A stretch of 64,000 bases of DNA from Lachnospiraceae bacterium AC2012 (lineage in GTDB: Bacteria; Bacillota; Clostridia; Lachnospirales; Lachnospiraceae), in assembly GCA_000702525.1 (NCBI GenBank), contig JNIN01000001.1, positions 744,001 to 808,000 of the forward strand, written 5' to 3'. The translations under genes were made by a program, and so were the position numbers. The notes beneath the pieces were generated by a model, which searched no databases, had not been told where the DNA came from, and saw nothing but the letters and a program-made list of their open reading frames with translations. Positions 26,023 to 35,215 of the stretch are shown here, piece by piece; position 1 is the stretch's first letter, and each line of letters opens with the position of its first letter.

Positions 26023-28671
26023 TTATAACTGGCCTTCTAATACTGTCTTCGCTTCTTTTAAAGCATCTTCAATACCCGCTGGATTCTTACCACCGGCCTG
26101 TGCCATATTTGGACGACCACCGCCGCCACCGCCAACAGTCTTAGCGATTGCCTTGATCAGATTTCCGGCATGTGCACCCATCTTCTCTGCTTCTGGAGTT
26201 ACCATCGCAATGAGGTTAACCTTGCCATCGCATGCAGATGCTAATACAACAACACCTTCACCAATCTTATCCTTTAACTGATCTCCAAGATCACGAAGTC
26301 CGTTCATATCTACGTTATCAACATGAACTGCAAGGAATTTCACGCCCTTAACCTCTTCTACGGAATCAGAAACATCACCCATAGAATTCTTTGCTAACTG
26401 GCTCTTTAAAGATTCGTTTTCAGAAGATAATTCCTTCACTTCTTTATTCAAATGCTGAATACGTTCTACCACGCCAGCTGCATTTGTCTTTAATAATTCA
26501 GCTGCTTCGTCGATTGTCTTCTCTAATTCTGCATAGTAATCAAATACCGCCTGATTTGTAAGAGCTTCAATACGACGAACGCCAGAAGCTACACCACTTT
26601 CAGAAACAATCTTGAATACAACAATTTCACTTGTATTGGATACATGTGTACCACCACAAAGCTCTGTAGAAAATTCACCCATACGTACAACACGAACGTT
26701 ATCGCCGTACTTCTCGCCGAAGAGTGCCATCGCACCTGTCTTCTTTGCTTCTTCCAATGACATAACATCTGTTACAACAGGAACCGCCGCACGAATTCTC
26801 TGATTTACTAAAGTTTCAACCTTCTTTAATTCTTCTGCTGTCATTGCAGAGAAATGTGTAAAGTCGAAACGAAGACGATCTGGATTTACATCAGAACCCT
26901 TCTGCTGTACATGATCACCGAGCACTTCTCTAAGTGCCTTCTGAAGAATATGTGTTGCACTATGATTCTTTGCAACTAAGCTTCTACGATCAGCATCTAC
27001 CGTTAATTCAACCGTTTCCCCAGTCTGGATAGAACCGGATGTCATTACACCAACATGACCGATCTTACCGCCGAGAAGGTGAATCGTATCTTCTACCTGG
27101 AATTCACCATTTGCAGTCTTAATCACACCTGTATCACCGATCTGACCACCCATAGTTCCATAGAAAGGAGTCTCATCAACAATGATCGTACCCTTCTGTC
27201 CATCGGTTAATGCTTCTACAATTTCTGTTTCTGTAGTCATAACAGAAATCTTAGAAGAATGTGTTAAACGATCATATCCAACGAATGTTGAAGTAATGGC
27301 TGGATCGATTTCTTCGTAAACTGTTGCATCCTTACCCATATAATTTGTCTCTTTACGAGCGCCACGAGCCTTTGCACGCTGTTCTTCCATACAGCTTTCG
27401 AATCCTTCTGCATCATATGTGAATCCCTTTTCTTCCAGGATTTCAGCAGTAAGATCTACTGGGAAGCCATAGGTGTCATAAAGCTTGAATGCATCTGCAC
27501 CAGCAAGAACTGTCTTGCCTTCTGCCTTTAACGCATCTTCTAAATCAGACAGAATCTGCAGGCCCTGATCGATTGTCTTGTTAAATTTATCTTCCTCTTC
27601 TGTAAGAACACGGAAAATGAAATCCTGCTTCTCATCCAATTCAGGATATCCATCCTTACATTCACGAACTACAACCGCTGCAAGTTTCGCCATAAATGTA
27701 CCATCAATACCGAGCATTCTTCCATGTCTTGCTGCACGACGAATCAAACGGCGAAGTACATAACCACGTCCTTCATTCGAAGGTAAGATACCATCAGAAA
27801 TCATAAATGTTGTAGAACGAATATGATCTGTAATAAGACGAATAGATACGTCATCTTTTTCATCAACACGATACTTCTTGCCAGCAAGATCACATACCGC
27901 ATCACGAATTGCTTTCATTGTATCGATATCAAATACAGTTTCTACATCCTGCATAACAACTGCAAGACGTTCCAGACCCATACCTGTATCAATGTTTTTC
28001 TGAATGAGTTCTGTATAGTTACCATGTCCATCATTATTGAACTGTGTGAATACATTGTTCCAGATTTCCATAAATCTGTCACCTTCACCACCCATCACAT
28101 CATCAGGGCCAGTACCGTACTTCTCACCTCTGTCATAATAAATCTCAGAACATGGACCACATGGACCAGCACCATGCTCCCAGAAGTTATCACATTCTCC
28201 TGTTTCAGGATCACGATAAAAACGATAAATCTTCTCAGCTGGTACACCAATTTCTTCATTCCAGATACGGAAAGCTTCTTCATCTTCTCCGTAAATAGAT
28301 GGATATAATCTCTCTGGGTCCAATTTCAGAACAGTTGTAAGATATTCCCATGACCAGTGGATTGCCTCTGTCTTAAAGTAATCTCCAAAAGAAAAGTTAC
28401 CGAGCATTTCAAAAAATGTTAAGTGACGAGCTGTCTTACCAACATTCTCGATATCACCTGTACGTACACACTTCTGGCAAGTAGTAACACGTCTTCTAGG
28501 TGGAATCTCCTGTCCTGTAAAATAAGGCTTCAATGGAGCCATACCTGCATTGATAAGCAGAAGACTGTTATCATTGTGTGGTACTAAAGAAAAGCTCTTC
28601 ATTGCAAGATGTTCCTTACTCTCGAAGAACTCTAAGTAACTACGTCTTAATTCATTTACACCATAGTTCAT
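26023..28671 (-). CDS. alaS: Alanyl-tRNA synthetase
   Basis: 882 residues, full length. Class II catalytic core from residue 1 (RSYLEFFESKEH, GMGLERLAVVMQ), tRNA-recognition middle, editing domain with the zinc site NHSATH and ELCGGTH, then a coiled coil and the C-Ala/DHHA1 domain ending in the glycine run GGGGGGRP. Preceded by GGAGG and by a small membrane protein gene 22 bases upstream with which it shares a promoter. No T-box leader was seen. Confidence 0.98.
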   Translation of the reverse strand: MNYGVNELRRSYLEFFESKEHLAMKSFSLVPHNDNSLLLINAGMAPLKPYFTGQEIPPRRRVTTCQKCVRTGDIENVGKTARHLTFFEMLGNFSFGDYFKTEAIHWSWEYLTTVLKLDPERLYPSIYGEDEEAFRIWNEEIGVPAEKIYRFYRDPETGECDNFWEHGAGPCGPCSEIYYDRGEKYGTGPDDVMGGEGDRFMEIWNNVFTQFNNDGHGNYTELIQKNIDTGMGLERLAVVMQDVETVFDIDTMKAIRDAVCDLAGKKYRVDEKDDVSIRLITDHIRSTTFMISDGILPSNEGRGYVLRRLIRRAARHGRMLGIDGTFMAKLAAVVVRECKDGYPELDEKQDFIFRVLTEEEDKFNKTIDQGLQILSDLEDALKAEGKTVLAGADAFKLYDTYGFPVDLTAEILEEKGFTYDAEGFESCMEEQRAKARGARKETNYMGKDATVYEEIDPAITSTFVGYDRLTHSSKISVMTTETEIVEALTDGQKGTIIVDETPFYGTMGGQIGDTGVIKTANGEFQVEDTIHLLGGKIGHVGVMTSGSIQTGETVELTVDADRRSLVAKNHSATHILQKALREVLGDHVQQKGSDVNPDRLRFDFTHFSAMTAEELKKVETLVNQRIRAAVPVVTDVMSLEEAKKTGAMALFGEKYGDNVRVVRMGEFSTELCGGTHVSNTSEIVVFKIVSESGVASGVRRIEALTNQAVFDYYAELEKTIDEAAELLKTNAAGVVERIQHLNKEVKELSSENESLKSQLAKNSMGDVSDSVEEVKGVKFLAVHVDNVDMNGLRDLGDQLKDKIGEGVVVLASACDGKVNLIAMVTPEAEKMGAHAGNLIKAIAKTVGGGGGGRPNMAQAGGKNPAGIEDALKEAKTVLEGQL

Positions 28672-28693
28672 GGTAAATGTTTCCTCCGATCAA

Positions 28694-28852
28694 CTATTTT
28701 TCTTTTTGCACATCCTTAGCAGCAGCGTCGGTCGCAAGTTTTGCATTCTTATTCTTACGAAGACGACTTCCTACGAAGCCTCCTAAAATTCCAACACATG
28801 CCAAAATAATCAAAATGATTACATACTGTAAAAAACTTGAAAGAAAAGCCAT
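28694..28852 (-). CDS. Small single-pass membrane protein ahead of alaS
   Basis: 52 residues from the ATG at 28852, which has a perfect AAAGGAGG eight bases upstream. One membrane helix (about residues 7-30: YVIILIILACVGILGGFVG), then a basic and polar tail (SRLRKNKNAK...DVQKEK), so probably N-out, C-in. No family recognised. It is the first gene behind a strong promoter and lies 22 bases before alaS. Its strong ribosome site and conserved-looking layout argue that it is real. Confidence 0.75.
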   Translation of the reverse strand: MAFLSSFLQYVIILIILACVGILGGFVGSRLRKNKNAKLATDAAAKDVQKEK

Positions 28853-28897
28853 ATTGGGTTCCTCCTTTGTGCATTTAAACATGTTTTTAACGTTACT

Positions 28898-28926
28898 ATT
28901 ATATCCAATGTATATTGGATTTTCAA
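28898..28926 (-). promoter_or_regulatory. Promoter of the small membrane protein-alaS operon, with palindromic spacer
   Basis: Minus-strand TTGAAA (28926-28921), 17-base spacer, TATAAT (28903-28898). The spacer plus one base is the palindrome ATCCAAT-N4-ATTGGAT (28903-28920), a likely operator. The -35 overlaps the stop codon of the preceding purine phosphorylase gene. Confidence 0.75.
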
Positions 28927-29756
28927 TCTACATCCTGAAAATTCAATATCGACTCTGTCACTAAAGCCGAAAATGATTTCTCAATTGCCTTACCAGCCGC
29001 AATAACCTCTTCCTCGGAAAGAGGATAAGCGGAGATTCCGGATGCCAGATTAGAAACCGATGCAACACCTACGATACGCATACCCATATGGTTGGCAGCA
29101 ATCGCTTCGCAGGCTGTACTCATACCGACAACATCCGCTCCCATGGTTCTTGCAAATGTAATTTCTGCCGGTGTTTCATAATTTGGACCAGTCGTCTGAA
29201 GATAGACCCCTTCCTTCAAATCAATTCCAAGATTCATCGCCGTTCTCTTTACAATCATCGATAATTCCGGATCATAAATCTTCGACATATCCGGGAAACG
29301 TGCTCCGAGCTCATCGATATTTGGTCCACGAAGCGGAGATGGAACGAAGAAACTAATCTGATCCTTGATTAGCATCAAGTCACCCGCCTTCAGGCCCTGC
29401 TGGATTCCTCCAGAGGCATTCGTGATAAATAAAATCTCTGCTCCCATCAACTTCATCAAGCGAATCGGAAGCACAACATCTGTCATATCGTAGCCTTCAT
29501 AATAATGAATACGTCCCTGCATCGCCACTACCGGAACATCTCCAACATGAAAGAATACAAATCTACCCTTATGCCCCGGCGCTGTTGATACCGGAAAACC
29601 TTCAATATCTCTATATTCTATGATCCCTTCAATACCGACATTCTCAGCATAATCACCAAGTCCTGATCCCAATACTAAAGCAACTTTTGGTTTAAATGGA
29701 ATTTGCTCCTTTACGCTTTCAAAGCAACCCATCAATTTCTCATATACTTTTGTCAT
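28923..29756 (-). CDS. Purine nucleoside phosphorylase
   Basis: 277 residues from the ATG at 29756 with GGAGGGG five bases upstream. Trimeric-type PNP that splits inosine/guanosine (and deoxy forms) with phosphate. Phosphate-site LVLGSGLGD near the start, catalytic His in PGHKGRF, GRIHYYEGY, the purine-binding NASGG(I) and GADVVGMST. Divergent from the CLC transporter, with its own -10 (TATAAT) close upstream. Confidence 0.95.
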   Translation of the reverse strand: MTKVYEKLMGCFESVKEQIPFKPKVALVLGSGLGDYAENVGIEGIIEYRDIEGFPVSTAPGHKGRFVFFHVGDVPVVAMQGRIHYYEGYDMTDVVLPIRLMKLMGAEILFITNASGGIQQGLKAGDLMLIKDQISFFVPSPLRGPNIDELGARFPDMSKIYDPELSMIVKRTAMNLGIDLKEGVYLQTTGPNYETPAEITFARTMGADVVGMSTACEAIAANHMGMRIVGVASVSNLASGISAYPLSEEEVIAAGKAIEKSFSALVTESILNFQDVD

Positions 29757-29821
29757 AAAATCCCCTCCTCGTAAAAACTCACTTACATTATACCATGCCC
29801 CCGGGAGCCTGCGTATTTTAT

Positions 29822-29850
29822 TTGAATTCAAATAGGCAAAATGATACGAT
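29822..29850 (+). promoter_or_regulatory. Promoter of the CLC transporter gene
   Basis: TTGAAT (29822-29827), 17-base spacer, TACGAT (29845-29850), followed by the ATG at 29893 with a GAGGG ribosome site. Confidence 0.5.
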
Positions 29851-29892
29851 GTTATACATCTAGAAATGTAATAAAAAACAAACGAGGGAACT

Positions 29893-31170
29893 ATGAATAA
29901 AGAAATTCTACTTCACAGATTAGAACACAACAAAACAAGACTTATTGCCACACTAAAATATATGGTTTTCTCCATTTTAGTCGGCATCATTCTAGGCGTC
30001 ATTGGCTCCTTATTCAGCCTTGGCGTAAGTTATGTGACAACACTTCGCACGCACCACTGGCAGTTCTTACTGCTCTTACCGGTCGGTGCCATCCTTATAC
30101 AATTTGCCTATCAAATGCTCAGAAAGAAGGATCACACCGCTTCTTATGCAGGAACCAACCTCATCTTAGCGGCAATTCATTCCAATGAAGAAATCCCGCT
30201 TCGCATGACTCCGCTCATTTTCTTCAGCTCCATTTTCTCCCATCTCTGCGGTGCATCCGTAGGGCGCGAAGGAGCTGCACTACAGATGGGTGGCAGTATC
30301 GGAAATGCTATTGGACGCCTATTTCATCTGGAAACGCGCGATAAACACACCATTATCATGTGTGGTATGTCTGCCGCATTTTCCGCTGTATTCGGAACTC
30401 CCATGGCAGCCGCCATCTTCTCTATGGAAGTGGTCAGTGTCGGCATCATGCATTATGCAGCTTTAGTTCCATGTGTCATTGCAAGTTTTACAGCGCATGC
30501 CATTGCGAAACAATTCTTTGGCTTAAATCTACTTCACTATGACATTGGCAAGATTCCGACCTTTGATCCAGTCTCTGCTATTCAGATTAGTATACTGGCA
30601 ATCCTCTGCGGATTCATCAGCATTTTGTTTTGCGTATCTTTACACAACACAGAAAAGCTCGCCAATAAATATTTGAAAAATGTATATGTACGTGCGCTCA
30701 TCGGCGGTTTGACCGTACTTATTCTGTCCTTCCTCATCGGAAGAAACGAATACAACGGAATCAGCATCAATCTCGTACAGCACAGTATCAACGGTACCGC
30801 ACATTGGCAGGATTTCCTTTTGAAGATTATCTTCACTTCCCTTTCCCTTGCTGCCGGTTATAAGGGTGGTGAAATCGTACCAACCTTTGTTATTGGTGCT
30901 ACTTTCGGCGGATTTATCGGACCACTTCTTGGATTAAGTCCCGCAATCTGTGCAGCTTGCGGAATGGGTGCCGTTTTCTGCGGTGTGACAAACTGCCCGA
31001 TTACTTCACTCCTGATTTGCCTGGAAATCTTCGGAATGGACGGCATGCCATACTTCCTATTATCTGTGGCCTTAAGCTATATGATGTCCGGATATTATGG
31101 CTTATATCGTTCCCAGAAAATTGTCTATTCCAAATACCGAAGCAATTACATCAATAAAGACACCGAATAA
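29893..31170 (+). CDS. CLC-family anion transporter, resembling the fluoride-exporting clade
   Basis: 425 residues, about ten to twelve membrane helices, no CBS domain. The selectivity region reads IPLRMTPLIFFSS followed by GREGAALQMGGSIG. The gating Glu of CLC exchangers is in GREG, and the IPLRM stretch plus Q-M-G after GREG are, from memory, typical of CLC-F fluoride/proton antiporters rather than chloride channels. The usual GSGIP chloride motif is replaced by AGTNLI. A second conserved GGEIVPTFVIGATFGG is intact. Single gene ending at a strong terminator. No fluoride riboswitch was seen upstream. Confidence 0.85.
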   Translation: MNKEILLHRLEHNKTRLIATLKYMVFSILVGIILGVIGSLFSLGVSYVTTLRTHHWQFLLLLPVGAILIQFAYQMLRKKDHTASYAGTNLILAAIHSNEEIPLRMTPLIFFSSIFSHLCGASVGREGAALQMGGSIGNAIGRLFHLETRDKHTIIMCGMSAAFSAVFGTPMAAAIFSMEVVSVGIMHYAALVPCVIASFTAHAIAKQFFGLNLLHYDIGKIPTFDPVSAIQISILAILCGFISILFCVSLHNTEKLANKYLKNVYVRALIGGLTVLILSFLIGRNEYNGISINLVQHSINGTAHWQDFLLKIIFTSLSLAAGYKGGEIVPTFVIGATFGGFIGPLLGLSPAICAACGMGAVFCGVTNCPITSLLICLEIFGMDGMPYFLLSVALSYMMSGYYGLYRSQKIVYSKYRSNYINKDTE

Positions 31171-31181
31171 TAACCATACAA

Positions 31182-31216
31182 AAAAGAGTTCACTCATCAT
31201 TTGAGTGAACTCTTTT
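31182..31216. terminator. Bidirectional terminator between CLC and GH36 genes
   Basis: Perfect stem of at least 11 bp, GAGTTCACTCA/TGAGTGAACTC (31186-31196 with 31202-31212), extended by A-run/T-run pairs on both sides. Confidence 0.88.
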
Positions 31217-31256
31217 CTTGTATCGAAAGGATAAACTACATCCCATCAAGCGGATG

Positions 31257-33611
31257 CTATTCCTTTATTTCTTCCATAAAATACAGTCTGGAACCGTAAT
31301 CCGGGAAATAACGAACTTCGTCATTATATCCGGTACCAACAAAGCTCTGTTTCAGGCGAATTCCACCATACATCATGGAATCTCCATATGCTGTATAATC
31401 TTCGGATTCCCCATCCATCTTCACAAATTTCGCTATGATATTATGCACCACAGAATCCTGCTTTACATGGATTGGAGCTGCTGTATTAATCAGATCTCCG
31501 AAACATTTCACATTGTATTTCATCTCACGTCCAAAGAAATGATACTTCGCATCTTCCTTTAAACCGATGGCATGATAATTCTGGTACATCTCACCCGGTT
31601 TCATTTCCTTCTGCATCACCATACCAACTGCCTGTGATTGATTCTCAGAAACGACCGTCCACTCGTAAACATTTCCAGCTCTTCTACGATAGAACTTGCC
31701 CTGCTGCATCGTCTTACGATACTTCTTGTAGATTTCAATCTGCTCGCGAATCTCATCTAATTCCTCTTTCTTCGCATCACACAGATTACATTCATAACCA
31801 AGAGAGCCAAATGCCGCTACATTGAATCTGGATTCCAGCGGTGTTACACGAAGCGTCTGATGGTTCGGACAGGAGGAAACATGTGCCCCTACCGTATTCA
31901 TTGGATAGCCATAGCTATAGCCATCCATAATAGACAATCTACAAACCGCATCGGTATTATCGGAACCCCAAATCTGTGGGAAATAACACAGGATTCCAAG
32001 ATCAAAACGGTTTCCACCGGATGCACAACCCTCGAACAGAATCTTTGGAAACTGCTCTGTAAGCTTCTGCATCATCTTATAAAGTCCCATCATATAACGA
32101 TGATTGCATTCGCCCTGGCGCTCAGCCGGAAGATAATGGGAATAATAATCCGAGAAGATTCGGTTCATATCCCATTTCACATAGGCGATATTCGCGCTTT
32201 GGAATACCTCCGCCATCTTCTTTGTCATATAGTCCACAACTTCTGGATTTGCAAAGTCTAAAATACGCTGATTTCTACCCTCTGAGTGATCATTTCCAGG
32301 GACATCGATTGCCCAATCTGGATGTGCACGGTAGAGATCAGAATCGACGTTAATCATCTCCGGTTCTACCCAGAGGCCGAATTCCATGCCAAGCTTATTG
32401 ACCTTGTCACAAAGGCCCTTCAAACCATTTGGAAGTTTCTTCGTATTGACATCCCAATCACCCAAGGCATGCTTGTCATCATTTCTCTCGCCAAACCAGC
32501 CATCGTCCATGACAAAGAGTTCTACGCCTACATCCTTGCCAGCCTTTGCAAGCTTTAAGAGATTGCTCTCATTGATATTGAAATACGCTGCTTCCCAGCT
32601 ATTTAAAAGAACCGGACGTACACGATCTCGCCAATAACCGCGAATAATATGCTTGCGAACAAAGGCATGCATATTCTGGCTCATACCGTTATATCCCTCT
32701 TTGGAATATGTCATCACCGCTTCCGGTGCCTCAAATTCTTCGCCCGGTTCAAGATGATAACGAAAGGTTGCCGGATTGATACCCGTCACAATACGAGTCT
32801 TACGGAATGCATTAACTTCTGCGCACTCATAATGATTACCGCTGTAAATAAGATTGAATCCAATACATTCTCCAAGATCCTCTGTTGTAGATTCACGACC
32901 CACAATAAACAGCGGATTACTTCTGGAACTGGAATATCCCGTTGTTGTATCACTCACATAGCGTCCACCCGTAAGTGTCACAGTATGCTTATTCATTTCC
33001 TTCGCCCATCCACCATGGAAGGTTGTAAGGACAAAATCAGAATCATTGATATCTAACTGAAGAGACAACATACGCTCCAAAGAAACCGGTGCAGAACTTG
33101 CATTGATAAATTTTGCACTACGTGTAATCACATCTTCTTTTTCATAAACGAAATAATGAAGTTCCAGTAGATATCCAGCATTCTTATCTTTCATTACCAC
33201 GCATAGATGATCGACTTCACCGCTCTCATCATAGGAGCCCGGAAGCGTATGATACGCTTCCTTGCCCTTGGTAATCTCTGCCCCCTCAAAGACAAAATCC
33301 AATGATGTATTTCCATTCTGTGCTCGAACCTCTACCATCGGTTCGCGAATATCGCCCTTTCCTCTGGCAGATGTCTCAAGACAGATATCCTCTAACGAGA
33401 ATTCCTGATGATCATTGTTATAGAACACCGTGTTACCTGGTGCAAACGCATGCTTCTCAATCAGCGTTTCGGTGTCCTCAATTCGAATCTTTCTTCCGTA
33501 ATATAAATGTTCCAGCTGGCCTGTTGGCATCACGCGAAATGCATACGCTGTATGATCTGTCGTCAGCACATAGGCTGTACCATTTTTCTCATGTTCTAAT
33601 TTCTTGATCAT
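31257..33611 (-). CDS. Alpha-galactosidase, GH36
   Basis: 784 residues, near the usual 720-750 of the family. An N-terminal beta-supersandwich domain is followed by the (beta/alpha)8 barrel. Catalytic nucleophile Asp481 in YVKWDMNR and acid/base Asp551 in WGSDNTD are present, together with FVMDDGWFG, LWVEPEMIN and EGCASGGNRFD. No signal peptide, so it hydrolyses imported alpha-galactosides such as raffinose or melibiose in the cytoplasm. Last gene of the TetR-led sugar operon, 51 bases after the transporter. Confidence 0.95.
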   Translation of the reverse strand: MIKKLEHEKNGTAYVLTTDHTAYAFRVMPTGQLEHLYYGRKIRIEDTETLIEKHAFAPGNTVFYNNDHQEFSLEDICLETSARGKGDIREPMVEVRAQNGNTSLDFVFEGAEITKGKEAYHTLPGSYDESGEVDHLCVVMKDKNAGYLLELHYFVYEKEDVITRSAKFINASSAPVSLERMLSLQLDINDSDFVLTTFHGGWAKEMNKHTVTLTGGRYVSDTTTGYSSSRSNPLFIVGRESTTEDLGECIGFNLIYSGNHYECAEVNAFRKTRIVTGINPATFRYHLEPGEEFEAPEAVMTYSKEGYNGMSQNMHAFVRKHIIRGYWRDRVRPVLLNSWEAAYFNINESNLLKLAKAGKDVGVELFVMDDGWFGERNDDKHALGDWDVNTKKLPNGLKGLCDKVNKLGMEFGLWVEPEMINVDSDLYRAHPDWAIDVPGNDHSEGRNQRILDFANPEVVDYMTKKMAEVFQSANIAYVKWDMNRIFSDYYSHYLPAERQGECNHRYMMGLYKMMQKLTEQFPKILFEGCASGGNRFDLGILCYFPQIWGSDNTDAVCRLSIMDGYSYGYPMNTVGAHVSSCPNHQTLRVTPLESRFNVAAFGSLGYECNLCDAKKEELDEIREQIEIYKKYRKTMQQGKFYRRRAGNVYEWTVVSENQSQAVGMVMQKEMKPGEMYQNYHAIGLKEDAKYHFFGREMKYNVKCFGDLINTAAPIHVKQDSVVHNIIAKFVKMDGESEDYTAYGDSMMYGGIRLKQSFVGTGYNDEVRYFPDYGSRLYFMEEIKE

Positions 33612-33662
33612 GCTAACTTCCTCTTTATCTCTAGTCTTATTCTCTCGTTTTTCTAAACCCTT

Positions 33663-35141
33663 TTATTCTGCTTCCACTGCAGGTGTCACATCCTGTACGG
33701 CTTCCTCTTCTGCATTAGAAAGACCATGTACCTTCTGTGCAATCTCTTCTACCTTTTCATCTGTTAAGATATATTTCTTCTTAAACCAAACAATTGCGAA
33801 GAATAATCCTGCCATTGGAATGAGTGTCATAATCATACGAAGACTCATCTTCTGATTTAACGTAACATTTAAGGAATAATCCACTGCCTTCTGCGCCGCA
33901 TCGGTATCCTTGCTTAAGTTCAAAAACTGCAGTGCCATCGCTGCAATAAATGCAGAAATACCAGATGCCAGTTTTACGACAAATGTCTGCATAGAGAAAA
34001 TAACAGATTCATCACGACGATGATTCTTCAATTCTCCGTAATCAACAGTATTTGCAAGGAATACGGTTGTAAGTACAGATAACATTCCATTTGCTGCAAA
34101 GATGCAGAAACCAGGAATAAATAAGATATATACATTCTTAATCGATGTAGATGCCATCATAAGAAGGGATGCATATCCAACAATTGCCATTCCAAGGCTG
34201 ATAAAGTAAATCTTAATGGAATTAAAGAATTTACGAAGGATTGGATATAAAGCCATAATAGCCAGTGTCTGGATTGCTCCTCCGAACAATGTAAACTTCG
34301 TATAATCATCTCTCCATACAATTCCACCGATATCATACTTGAAGAAATAAATAACGAGGTTTGATGTAATATAAATACTGCAGTTAACCAGGATAATACA
34401 AACTACAACTGCCATTGCCTGATCATTCTGAATCAGTGCCTTCATCATCTGCTTTACACTTGCAGATTCCATATTGGTTGTTGCTTTTTCCTTGATGTTA
34501 AAGCAAGTAATCGCAATAAATACAATAAAAATGACAGCAACGCCTAATGTGAAATACTTGAAACCAAGAATCTCGATTTCCTTATCTACTGCTCCACTTG
34601 CAGCAAAAATTCGACCGATGGAATAAACCGCTTTTGTTGTAATGATAGAAATCAAAGCAGAACCAACAGCTGCACAAGAACGCGCCAATGTTGTAAGGCC
34701 TTCACGTTCTTTTCCACCCTTTGTAAAGGCTGGAATCATTGACCAATAAGGGATATCCATCATGGTATACGTTACGCCCCATACCACATAAGTAACTGCA
34801 GCGTAAGCAACCAAACCCGTACCATTTAATGTTGGTGGTGCTGCAAACATCATAAACAGAAGTACCGCATTGGTTAATGTACCAATCATAAGCCATGGAC
34901 GGAACTTACCCCATCTCGTCCTTGTCTTAGCAACAATCACACCCATAATCGGATCATTAAATGCATCAAACACTCTCGCTCCGAGAAGAATCACTGCCAT
35001 CGCAGCACCACTTACTCCAAGCAAATCCTGAAAATAATACAACACAAAACTTGCAGAAAGCATGTAAACCATGTCTTTTGCAACGGCTCCAAGTCCATAG
35101 GAAGCCTTCTCTACCCCTGTCAGGCATCTCTTGTTTTCCAT
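33663..35141 (-). CDS. GPH-family sugar:cation symporter (MelB-like)
   Basis: 492 residues with about twelve membrane helices. GPH features: ASYGLGAVAKDMVY at the start, GARVFDAFNDPIMG in helix 2 with the cation-site aspartates, RWGKFRPWLMIGT after it, and YWSMIPAFTKGGKEREGL. Carries glycosides such as melibiose in symport with Na+ or H+. An acidic C-terminal tail is cytoplasmic. Good AAAGGAG ribosome site. Lies between the GT-B-like gene and GH36, so it is the likely entry route for the operon's substrate. Confidence 0.93.
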   Translation of the reverse strand: MENKRCLTGVEKASYGLGAVAKDMVYMLSASFVLYYFQDLLGVSGAAMAVILLGARVFDAFNDPIMGVIVAKTRTRWGKFRPWLMIGTLTNAVLLFMMFAAPPTLNGTGLVAYAAVTYVVWGVTYTMMDIPYWSMIPAFTKGGKEREGLTTLARSCAAVGSALISIITTKAVYSIGRIFAASGAVDKEIEILGFKYFTLGVAVIFIVFIAITCFNIKEKATTNMESASVKQMMKALIQNDQAMAVVVCIILVNCSIYITSNLVIYFFKYDIGGIVWRDDYTKFTLFGGAIQTLAIMALYPILRKFFNSIKIYFISLGMAIVGYASLLMMASTSIKNVYILFIPGFCIFAANGMLSVLTTVFLANTVDYGELKNHRRDESVIFSMQTFVVKLASGISAFIAAMALQFLNLSKDTDAAQKAVDYSLNVTLNQKMSLRMIMTLIPMAGLFFAIVWFKKKYILTDEKVEEIAQKVHGLSNAEEEAVQDVTPAVEAE

Positions 35142-35215
35142 ATTTTTCTCCTTTATACTTTGGCGTACCCCTACGCCATTTCCCTTAAAAAATATTTATA
35201 CTCTACTCAAAAAAA

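Noticed and set aside
28672-28922. T-box leader for alaS
   Set aside because: No AGGGTGG-type T-box motif or specifier stem; the leader is too short and holds the small membrane protein gene.
29757-29892. Fluoride riboswitch upstream of the CLC gene
   Set aside because: The conserved GGNGATG...CC core and pseudoknot partners are not visible in this stretch.
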